5,520 bases of DNA, from assembly GCA_955652855.1 (NCBI GenBank), contig CATPCN010000161.1, forward strand, positions 1 to 5,520, in the 5' to 3' direction. The notes beneath the pieces were generated by a model, which saw only the letters and a list, made by a program, of their open reading frames with translations, made no database searches and was not told the DNA's origin. Within the stretch, counting starts at the first letter, position 1. Each line of letters starts with the position of its first letter. Source of the stretch: an uncultured Chthoniobacterales bacterium. GTDB lineage: Bacteria > Verrucomicrobiota > Verrucomicrobiae > Chthoniobacterales > UBA10450. Of the stretch, positions 1 through 5,520 are shown piece by piece. The position numbers were made by a program, and so were the translations under genes.

Positions 1-377
1 GCTCGCAGGGTGGCAGCGGCCATTGCCGCCGGCTGTAAGCTCATCCCGATTTTCGGAATGACAACGTAGCGGGGATGCCGCACGGTGATGTCGTTGCGGC
101 GCTCGACGAGGGGTGTCGCCGCGTAACGCGCATAGTCGCCGAACCGCGGGTCGGTGAACGGGAACCACGGCACCGGCGCAATAACCTCGACGTCGACGGG
201 CGCGACGTCGCGCAGGTTGCGAAGGCGCGTCTCGACGAAGATGCCATGGCGGGCGTTGGCAGTGCTCGGATAGAGCGACGTGAGCGTAAGGACCCGCAAC
301 CGGCGGGTCCGCGCCGGTGCCGACCGCGCAGGACCGGATGCTTCTGCCGCTTGCTCTCGTTCGGCGATGCCGGGCAT
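1..377 (-). CDS. GT4-type glycosyltransferase, N-terminal part (runs off window start)
   Basis: This is the first 125 codons of a glycosyltransferase whose 3' end lies outside the window. After a 27-residue Arg/Ala-rich leader comes the typical GT-B N-terminal strand RVLTLTSLYP (about residues 28-37). The segment ARHGIFVETRL (42-52) and the strand VEVIAPVPWFP (63-73) follow, a pattern known from GT4 enzymes of exopolysaccharide clusters (LYP...GxFVExR...VxVxAP). The region RHPRYVVIPKIG (100-111) fits the usual H/RP-RY-P-IPG stretch of the acceptor domain. The nucleotide-sugar-binding half with its EX7E motif is not visible, so donor and acceptor are unknown. ATG at 377 is chosen because AGGGTGG lies 8 nt upstream (386-392), overlapping the stop codon of the preceding amidotransferase gene. 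An in-frame TTG at 299 would remove the leader but has poorer upstream sequence. It is cotranscribed with the amidotransferase and probably adds a sugar to the same polysaccharide, acting at the cytoplasmic membrane face. The family is fairly sure; the exact subfamily is not. Confidence 0.85.
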   Translation of the reverse strand, partial: MPGIAEREQAAEASGPARSAPARTRRLRVLTLTSLYPSTANARHGIFVETRLRNLRDVAPVDVEVIAPVPWFPFTDPRFGDYARYAATPLVERRNDITVRHPRYVVIPKIGMSLQPAAMAAATLR

Positions 378-385
378 CGGCCGAA

Positions 386-392
386 CCACCCT
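386..392 (-). promoter_or_regulatory. Shine-Dalgarno site for the downstream glycosyltransferase
   Basis: AGGGTGG on the minus strand, 8 nt before the ATG at 377. It shares bases with the TAG stop of the amidotransferase gene. This placement decides the glycosyltransferase start and suggests that ribosomes finishing the amidotransferase can re-initiate there. Confidence 0.6.
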
Positions 393-2319
393 AACCGGTC
401 TTACGCAGCGACGTGGGACGCTCGTGCGCGCCGATGGCCCCGCGCAGAAACGCGTCGAACATGAGCAGCGCCCAAATGGGCGCGCTGTAGTCGCGCGCGC
501 CGCTCTGATGCTTGGCCACGAGGTGTTGCAGGTAATGCGCGTTGAACATTCCCGTGTCCTGCAGTGTGGGACCGAGCAGCACCGCCTGCACGCGATCGCG
601 CAGCGGCCCGCGAAACCAGCTCGCGAGCGGCACCGAAAACCCCATCTTCGTCCGATACAGCACGTCATTCGGCAGCATCGGCGATAGCGCTTTCTTGAAG
701 ATGTATTTTCCCTCGCCGCGGCGCAGCTTGAGCGACGACGGAAGCGTCGCCAGCCATTCCACGAGCGGATGGTCCATCAACGGCTCGCGCACTTCGAGTG
801 AATGCGCCATACTCGCGCGGTCGACCTTGGTGTTGATGTCGCCGACGAGATATGTCTTGAGATCGAGGTATTGAATGAGTGCAAGCGCGTCGTCGTGGTT
901 GGCGCGCTCGGCGTGGCGCCGGAACACCTCCAGTGCAGAGTATCCGCCAAGATCGGCGCGAAACGCGTTGCTGAAAAGTTGCCGTCGCATGTCGTCCCGT
1001 ACAATCGACATGCTGTGGAAATAAGCTTCAACCGAATCGCGCGCAAGTGCCTCGAAGGTCGTCTTCGCACGCAACGTTCGCGGAGCCCAGTCGGCTTTCG
1101 GATAGACGCGACCGAGCAGGCCGAACACCGGCCGCCGCAGCCCGAGCGGCAGCGGATCGCGCATCCGTTCTTCCATCGTGTGAAGTTTGTAGCGCCGGTA
1201 CCCCGCAAAGCTCTCATCGCCGCCGTCGCCGGACAGGGCGACGGTCACGTGGCGGCGCGCGAGTTGGCAGACGCGGTACGTCGGGATGGCGGAGCTGTCC
1301 GCGTACGGCTCGTCGTAGAGCCGCGCGAGGTCGTCGACGAGGTCGAAGTCCTCGCTCTCCACGCGGTCGACGTAGTGTCGCGTGCCGTAGCGATCCGCGA
1401 TCATTTTCGCGTACGCCGATTCGTCGTAGGCGGGATCGGAGAACGCGATCGAGCAGGTGTTGACCGGTTCGCTCGACAGGCCAGCCATCGTCGCCACGAC
1501 GGCGCTGGAATCGACGCCGCCGGAAAGGAATGCCCCCAGCGGCACCTCCGAAATCAAGCGCAGCTTGACCGATTCCGCGAGCCGCGCCCTCAATTCCTCG
1601 CAGGCATCGCCCTCGGTAATCCGGCGGTCGAGCGTGAAGGCGACGTCCCAGTATTCCCGCGGTTTGGGAACCGGCTGGCCGCGCCTGATCATCATCGTGT
1701 GCGCCGGCGGGAGCTTGCTCGCGCCGCGAAAGATGGTGCGCGGATCGGGAATGTAGCCGAACGCGAAATAGTCCTCGATCGCGAACGGGTCGATGTCGCG
1801 GACGAGCCCGCCGTGGGTGAGCAGGGACTTCAACTCCGATCCGAACAATAACTGCCCGTCGGGCAACAAGGCGTAGAACAACGGCTTGACGCCGAGACGA
1901 TCGCGAGAGAGAAAAAGCGTTTCCCGATTGCGATCCCATAACGCGAACGCGAACATGCCGCGGAAGCGTTCGACGCAGCCTTCGCCCCACTCTTCCCAAC
2001 CGTGGACGATGACCTCGGTGTCGCTCTTGGTCCGAAACACGTGACCGGCGGCGGCCAGCTCCGGGATCAGCTCCTGGTAGTTGTAAATTTCGCCATTGAA
2101 CACGACGCAGACGTTGCCATCCTCGTTGTAGAGCGGCTGATGCCCGGTGGACAGGTCGATGATCGAGAGTCGGCGGTGGCCGAGTCCAATCCCGGGCTCG
2201 ACGTGGAATCCCGCGTCGTCCGGGCCGCGATGATGCTGGGACTCGTTCATCCGCGCGAGGACGGCGCGATCGATGGTGCGTCGGCCGCGGGTGTCGAAAA
2301 TGCCTGTGATGCCGCACAT
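391..2319 (-). CDS. XrtA/PEP-CTERM-associated amidotransferase (asparagine synthase-like)
   Basis: A complete 642-residue class II glutamine amidotransferase joined to an asparagine synthetase domain, about the normal length for the exosortase A system amidotransferase (TIGR03108-type). Met-1 is followed by the glutaminase nucleophile Cys2 (MCGITGIFD). Other glutaminase marks are HHRGPDD (29-35), RRLSIIDLS (49-57), NGEIYNY (75-81), KSDTE (98-102) and RLGVKPL (141-147). The synthetase half has the ATP pyrophosphatase loop SGGVDSS (266-272) and the conserved ALSGDGGDESFAGYRRY (361-377). All key residues are present, so the enzyme should be active. It would hydrolyse glutamine for ammonia and transfer it to an adenylated carboxylate. 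In EPS loci the acceptor is thought to be a sugar acid or another cell-surface precursor rather than free aspartate, but this is inferred from context. It starts 26 nt after the stop of the XrtA-type glycosyltransferase. AAAGGA, about 11 nt before the ATG, is a somewhat distant ribosome-binding site. A housekeeping asnB is the main alternative and is made unlikely by the neighbours. Confidence 0.94.
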   Translation of the reverse strand: MCGITGIFDTRGRRTIDRAVLARMNESQHHRGPDDAGFHVEPGIGLGHRRLSIIDLSTGHQPLYNEDGNVCVVFNGEIYNYQELIPELAAAGHVFRTKSDTEVIVHGWEEWGEGCVERFRGMFAFALWDRNRETLFLSRDRLGVKPLFYALLPDGQLLFGSELKSLLTHGGLVRDIDPFAIEDYFAFGYIPDPRTIFRGASKLPPAHTMMIRRGQPVPKPREYWDVAFTLDRRITEGDACEELRARLAESVKLRLISEVPLGAFLSGGVDSSAVVATMAGLSSEPVNTCSIAFSDPAYDESAYAKMIADRYGTRHYVDRVESEDFDLVDDLARLYDEPYADSSAIPTYRVCQLARRHVTVALSGDGGDESFAGYRRYKLHTMEERMRDPLPLGLRRPVFGLLGRVYPKADWAPRTLRAKTTFEALARDSVEAYFHSMSIVRDDMRRQLFSNAFRADLGGYSALEVFRRHAERANHDDALALIQYLDLKTYLVGDINTKVDRASMAHSLEVREPLMDHPLVEWLATLPSSLKLRRGEGKYIFKKALSPMLPNDVLYRTKMGFSVPLASWFRGPLRDRVQAVLLGPTLQDTGMFNAHYLQHLVAKHQSGARDYSAPIWALLMFDAFLRGAIGAHERPTSLRKTG

Positions 2320-2345
2320 AGGTCTTGATGTCCTTTGATCCTCGC

Positions 2346-3527
2346 TTATCGCGATTCGCCCATCGACAGCGATTGGGCCGCGGGCGATCGCAACAAGCGG
2401 TCGTAAAGTCCTTGATAGTGTCCGATCATGGCCTCAACGCTGAATTGCCGTTCGACCCGCGCGCGGCCGGCGGCGCCTGCCGCGCGCGCCACCGCGGGAT
2501 CGTTCGCCGCTTGCAGCATTCGGTGCGCGAGCGCCTCCGGGTCGGCCGCAGGGACGAGATGGCCGGTGCGTCCGTCTTCCACCAGTTCCGCGTTGCCGCC
2601 AACGGCGGTCGCGAGCACCGGCAATCCCGACGCCATCGCTTCCAGGATCGTGTTGGAAATGCCCTCGGCGAGCGATGGCAGCACGTAACAATCGAGCCCG
2701 CGGAGCACTGCCGGCACATCGCTGCGCTCGCCGGGCAACCAGATAGCGTCGTCCTGACCTGCGGCGACGAGGATCTCGCGCACCGCCGATCGCAATGGCC
2801 CGTCCCCGATCATGATCAGACGCGCGCGGCTCGCCCTGGAATCGATTGCGCGCATACGAACGAAAGCGCGCGCAAGCGTTACGGGGTCCTTTACCGCAGC
2901 CATCCGGCCGATGGACCCGACGAGCCAAAGCGCCGGATCGTTGAACGGGCATCCTTCGATCGGATCCCGCGCACTCGCCGGAGAAAAGCGCCGCGTATCG
3001 ACGCCGTTGTGGATTCGCGTGATGCGCCGCTCGGGCACGCCGATGTCGTGCCGCAGATACCGGTGCAGATCGCGCGACAGCGCGACGTAATGCGAGACAA
3101 ATGGGCGATAGAGCCGCCGCGCCAGCCGGTTGCGCCGGTTGGATCCCTGGAGATCGGCGACATCCCATCCGTGCTCTCCGTGAAGCCTCACCGCAACGCC
3201 CGCGGCCCACGCCGGAACTGTCATTTCCAGCGCCGCCAGGTTGCGCGTGTGCACGATGGCAGGTCCCATTTTTCGCAACAGGTCGTAGACGCGTGGATAA
3301 AGGCCGTAACCGTGTCCCGGCCGCTTGTTCATCGCGACGAATGTCACGTCGTCGCGCAGGATGCGGTGCCTGAACTCGGTCACCTCGGTCAGCGCGACAA
3401 TCGCGTGCCGATACGCGGAGGACGGCAGGTGATTCACGAGGTTCACGACGCCGTTCTCGAGCCCACCGACGTCGAATCGGTGCAGAATGTGCACGATCAA
3501 CGGCCGTGGATCGGCGGCGTCGCTCAT
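2346..3527 (-). CDS. XrtA/PEP-CTERM-system glycosyltransferase (TIGR03088-type, GT4)
   Basis: A complete 393-residue GT-B fold glycosyltransferase. The N-terminus IVHILHRFDVGGLENGVVNL (11-30) is characteristic of the sugar transferase paired with exosortase A (TIGR03088, 'stp2'). Further GT4 features are RLHGEHGWD (114-122), IHNGVD (172-177), the GRMAAVKD donor-binding loop (207-214), GDGP (241-244), and the EX7E motif with Glu288 and Glu296 in SLAEGISNTILEAMASGLPV. These indicate a retaining enzyme using a nucleotide-sugar donor, cytosolic or membrane-peripheral, and part of exopolysaccharide assembly. The sugar cannot be told from sequence. Its ATG overlaps the xrtA stop as ATGA, and GAGGG lies 5 nt upstream (3533-3537), inside the xrtA 3' end, so translation is probably coupled to xrtA. 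It ends in TAA and the amidotransferase follows. There is no frameshift or missing motif. Confidence 0.94.
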   Translation of the reverse strand: MSDAADPRPLIVHILHRFDVGGLENGVVNLVNHLPSSAYRHAIVALTEVTEFRHRILRDDVTFVAMNKRPGHGYGLYPRVYDLLRKMGPAIVHTRNLAALEMTVPAWAAGVAVRLHGEHGWDVADLQGSNRRNRLARRLYRPFVSHYVALSRDLHRYLRHDIGVPERRITRIHNGVDTRRFSPASARDPIEGCPFNDPALWLVGSIGRMAAVKDPVTLARAFVRMRAIDSRASRARLIMIGDGPLRSAVREILVAAGQDDAIWLPGERSDVPAVLRGLDCYVLPSLAEGISNTILEAMASGLPVLATAVGGNAELVEDGRTGHLVPAADPEALAHRMLQAANDPAVARAAGAAGRARVERQFSVEAMIGHYQGLYDRLLRSPAAQSLSMGESR

Positions 3528-5110
3528 CGGCGCCCTCGGGTTTCATCGAGCATTGCGTCGAGCGGCGCGCCCATGTCGCGCGCGAACGCGTCGATGACGT
3601 TGTTCGGGCCGAGGGCGTCGGCCTTGGGCGCGTACATGACGACGACCGCCCCGTCGTCACCCCGGCCGCCGAACCGCGACAGCAACGTATACACCTTCGC
3701 CGCGTAATCATTCGAGGTGAGGCGTCCATCGATCCAATACCAGCGAACGGCAATCCAGCTGCGGAGGTCCGGGCCGCGCAATTCCTCATACCGTGCCTCG
3801 ACCTGGCGGCCATCGAGGAGGATCTCCCGCATGCCACTACCGATTCGAGTCCATTCGCGGTTTTTCGTCTGGTTCGTCGCCACCAGCACGTTTTCCGAGC
3901 TGACGAGCTTATTCTCATAGTCCTGGTTGCGGAAATAACCGACGAAGAGCCCAACGCTGCCTCGGTCATTGCGAAATTCCTGGCGCAGCGTCGCCGACGA
4001 ACCCTGAATGTGCGGTTCCCAAGACATCAGCCGACCCGCGCGCGCCGTCCAGCCGTTTGCGTTGGCGAGCCGTTCTAGGATTGGAGGCGACGCACGATCG
4101 ATGCGTTCGATCGCTTGAAACAGGAGCGGCCACAACGCCGTGACGATTGCGACCGCGGCAGCGGCACGCAGGAATGCCCAGCGCGGCGGCGCTGCCGCGT
4201 TCACCATTGATTCGAGCGATGCCGTCATCGGCTTCGGCGCCAAGCCCTCGCGAAACCGGGCCCCCACCATAAACATCACCAGCATGACCACGCCGAAGAA
4301 CAGCCACCCGTAGATCAGATGATCGACGCCCACGGCGAGTCGGTTGCTCGACAGGTGTCCGATCATGACGATCATATAGGCGCGAATCCAGTTGGCGACA
4401 ATGGGGATCGCAATGGCCGCACCGACGAACATTAGACGCTTGCGCAGCGAATGAAAGCTCAGGTATGCGTAGAGCGCGCCGACCATCAAGGACGCGATCA
4501 GATAGCGTACGCCACTACATGCTTCGACGATCGACCAGGTACCGGACGGAATCACCAACAGCAACCCTTCGCGGTACACCGGGATGCCAGTGAGCCGTAG
4601 CGCAGACACAGTGAAATCAGCTGTCCATTGCATGAGCGTCGGCAGCATGAATTCGCCGATTGGAACCGCGAAAAAAAGGAACCCGAGCGGAAATGCCAGC
4701 TGCCGCGCGACTTGCGTGCCGAGGATCGTGGGAACCGATAGCACGAGCAAAGCAGTCAATGCGAGTTGCGACACCGCATTGACGGCGGCCAACTGCGCGA
4801 GCATCCACGCTAAGCCAGCCGCCGCCAGCGGCAGGGTCCACCCCAAGACGGGTCGCGGCATGATCGATCGCAACGCGGCCCGTTCGCGCCAAATGAGCCA
4901 CAACACGATGGGCGGCACGACAAAACCGTGAGCGAAGGTTTCCGAGCGCGACCAGATCGCCGCCATCCGCATTCCGGTGTCCCAGTACCAGGCAAGAGTC
5001 CAAACCAACGCAAACACGGCGGGCCACGCCGCATCGCGCCACGAACGGGCCGGACCGATCACGACCATCGGCGACGTGGGAGATCCGAGCGAAACGGGGT
5101 CGCGCTTCAT
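3524..5110 (-). CDS. xrtA: Exosortase A with fused C-terminal EpsI domain
   Basis: A 528-residue inner-membrane protein-sorting enzyme. Residues 1 to about 285 form the exosortase domain with roughly eight hydrophobic segments (near 28-43, 60-74, 88-106, 112-130, 136-156, 200-219, 226-250 and 266-283). The putative catalytic residues are all present: Cys198 in EACSGVRYL, Arg243 in NWIRAYMIV, and His264 in VDHLIYGW. In this family they cut PEP-CTERM sorting signals, much as sortase cuts LPXTG. One further hydrophobic helix (about 312-332) leads into the EpsI domain (about 335-525), recognisable by VGLFVGYFRNQDYENKLVSS and RWYWIDGRLTSNDYAAKVYT. Fused EpsI is common for type A. ATG at 5110 is preferred: it overlaps the stop of a 26-codon ORF as ATGA and has AGGG 5 nt upstream (5116-5119). 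An in-frame GTG at 5149 and an ATG at 5068 are alternatives. The 3' end overlaps the glycosyltransferase start. Family assignment is very sure; the substrates lie elsewhere in the genome. Confidence 0.95.
   Translation of the reverse strand: MKRDPVSLGSPTSPMVVIGPARSWRDAAWPAVFALVWTLAWYWDTGMRMAAIWSRSETFAHGFVVPPIVLWLIWRERAALRSIMPRPVLGWTLPLAAAGLAWMLAQLAAVNAVSQLALTALLVLSVPTILGTQVARQLAFPLGFLFFAVPIGEFMLPTLMQWTADFTVSALRLTGIPVYREGLLLVIPSGTWSIVEACSGVRYLIASLMVGALYAYLSFHSLRKRLMFVGAAIAIPIVANWIRAYMIVMIGHLSSNRLAVGVDHLIYGWLFFGVVMLVMFMVGARFREGLAPKPMTASLESMVNAAAPPRWAFLRAAAAVAIVTALWPLLFQAIERIDRASPPILERLANANGWTARAGRLMSWEPHIQGSSATLRQEFRNDRGSVGLFVGYFRNQDYENKLVSSENVLVATNQTKNREWTRIGSGMREILLDGRQVEARYEELRGPDLRSWIAVRWYWIDGRLTSNDYAAKVYTLLSRFGGRGDDGAVVVMYAPKADALGPNNVIDAFARDMGAPLDAMLDETRGRR
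3533..3537 (-). promoter_or_regulatory. Shine-Dalgarno site for the XrtA-type glycosyltransferase
   Basis: GAGGG on the minus strand, 5 nt before the ATG at 3527 and inside the last codons of xrtA. With the ATGA stop/start overlap it supports this start and coupled translation. Confidence 0.55.
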
Positions 5111-5187
5111 CCGGACCCTGTCTTCGTCGCCGGCGCACGATCGCGGCACAAGCCAACCGCGAGCACGAGGTAGAGCAGACTCTTCAT
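5107..5187 (-). CDS. 26-residue ORF between FemAB-like gene and xrtA (hypothetical or vestigial)
   Basis: A short ORF beginning MKSLLYLVLAVGLC with a charged tail rich in Arg, Lys, Thr and Ala. ATG lies 5 nt after the FemAB-like gene's TGA, and its own TGA overlaps the xrtA ATG (ATGA). The spacing suits translational coupling, though I see no strong Shine-Dalgarno sequence before it. The hydrophobic start could form a very short membrane segment or a poor signal sequence. The Cys at 14 has Leu at -1, so it is not a proper lipobox. Alternatively it is the remaining 5' end of a lost glycosyltransferase: as I recall, the stp1 family (TIGR03087) that often sits here starts with a similar M-x-x-LLYLV strand. 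It may also simply be a non-functional spacer. Whether it is translated cannot be told from sequence. Confidence 0.35.
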   Translation of the reverse strand: MKSLLYLVLAVGLCRDRAPATKTGSG

Positions 5188-5192
5188 GCTGG

Positions 5193-5520
5193 TCAACCGA
5201 GGTTGCGCACGATCATCGGACCGAGCGCATTCACCATCGGGCGCGGCAGCCGCCGCCATAGCGCGATGAACGCGGCGTATTTCGGATTCAGCGGATTGTT
5301 CTCCGGCACGCTCGCGCGCGTGAGCAGCCGATACTCGTAGTGGAGCGGCGCAGGGTCGAAGCCCCAGTTCGACTTGAAATCGTAGGAGCCGGTGCCGCGC
5401 TTGCTCCTGCCGTAATCGAAGACACGGATCCCTCGCTCGCCGGCGCGGCGCATCAACTCCCAATACTTGAAGTCATTGGCCGCCAGCTCGCGCGCAGCGG
5501 TCGTGTCGCCGGCGTAATAC
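5193..5520 (-). CDS. XrtA-associated FemAB-like protein, C-terminal part (runs off window end)
   Basis: The last 108 residues of a protein whose start lies beyond the window. The visible part begins YYAGDTTAARELAANDFKYW and includes FDYGRSKRGTGSYDFKSNWG (about 34-53) followed by PLHYEYRLL. This matches the C-terminal GNAT-like fold of the FemAB-related proteins of PEP-CTERM/exosortase A loci (TIGR03019-type). Relatives of FemA/FemB transfer amino acids from aminoacyl-tRNA to peptidoglycan precursors. The substrate in XrtA loci is not established, and a role in modifying an EPS or cell-envelope component is inference. No signal peptide or membrane segment can be judged from this fragment. It ends in TGA, 5 nt before the small ORF and 82 nt before the xrtA start, so it is very likely in the same operon. 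An internal TTG at 5456 is not the start, because the frame and its homology continue upstream to the edge. Confidence 0.92.
   Translation of the reverse strand, partial: YYAGDTTAARELAANDFKYWELMRRAGERGIRVFDYGRSKRGTGSYDFKSNWGFDPAPLHYEYRLLTRASVPENNPLNPKYAAFIALWRRLPRPMVNALGPMIVRNLG

Noticed and set aside
41..247. 68-codon minus-strand frame at the window start
   Set aside because: Lies in the wrong frame relative to the glycosyltransferase, which runs through the same bases with clear GT-B motifs.
802..1851. 349-codon open frame on the plus strand
   Set aside because: Antisense to the amidotransferase synthetase domain. It has low-complexity Arg/Val/Asp-rich content and no motif.
1214..2317. 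367-codon open frame on the minus strand
   Set aside because: A shifted frame inside the amidotransferase gene. It is Arg/His-rich with no domain.
2320..2345. Possible promoter or terminator in the 26-nt gap before the amidotransferase
   Set aside because: Too short for a promoter and without an inverted repeat plus T-run. It only holds a weak AAAGGA ribosome-binding site.
2325..3707. 460-codon open frame on the plus strand
   Set aside because: It lies antisense to the glycosyltransferase and the xrtA 3' end, is rich in Arg/His/Pro with no recognisable domain, and fits the long antisense frames expected from GC-rich codon bias. The opposite strand has full family motifs.
2434..3969. 511-codon open frame on the minus strand
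   Set aside because: An out-of-frame shadow that crosses the xrtA/glycosyltransferase junction. Its composition is extremely Arg/Ser/Ala-rich and both real genes are intact in other frames.
5144..5187. Small ORF as a lipoprotein signal (LAVGLC)
   Set aside because: The residue before Cys is Leu, not Gly/Ala/Ser. The charged n-region is minimal and only 12 residues follow, so it is not a credible lipoprotein.

Overview
The window is an internal slice of an exosortase A (XrtA)/PEP-CTERM exopolysaccharide locus. All credible genes lie on the minus strand, so they read from position 5520 down to 1. DNA is GC-rich, and the long plus-strand frames are antisense shadows of these genes. This gene set (FemAB-like protein, exosortase A with a fused EpsI domain, XrtA-associated glycosyltransferase, XrtA-associated amidotransferase) is known mainly from Gram-negative, EPS- and biofilm-forming Pseudomonadota. 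I infer a high-GC member of that phylum, but nothing in the window fixes the genus.

Layout in transcription order: (1) 5520-5193, the C-terminal 108 residues of an XrtA-associated FemAB-like protein, cut by the window edge; (2) 5187-5107, a 26-codon ORF of unknown status filling the gap; (3) 5110-3524, xrtA, an eight-or-so-helix membrane transpeptidase with Cys/Arg/His catalytic residues and a C-terminal EpsI domain; (4) 3527-2346, a GT4 glycosyltransferase of the PEP-CTERM/XrtA type; (5) 2319-391, a glutamine-dependent asparagine-synthase-like amidotransferase; (6) 377-1, the N-terminal 125 residues of a second GT4-type glycosyltransferase, cut by the window start.

The genes are packed as one transcription unit. 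Junctions are 5 nt, ATGA overlap, ATGA overlap, 26 nt and 13 nt, with no terminator or internal promoter that I can support. The glycosyltransferases and amidotransferase would build or decorate a surface polysaccharide. XrtA would cleave PEP-CTERM-tagged proteins at the inner membrane and pass them on toward the surface, where they act with that polysaccharide. No PEP-CTERM substrate gene is in the window.

The most notable point is at the FemAB-xrtA junction. From memory, loci of this type usually carry another glycosyltransferase (stp1, TIGR03087 type) there. Here only a 26-codon ORF remains, coupled to both neighbours, and its first residues resemble the start of that family. It may be a vestige, a coupling leader or a micropeptide. 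I see no wholly new system.
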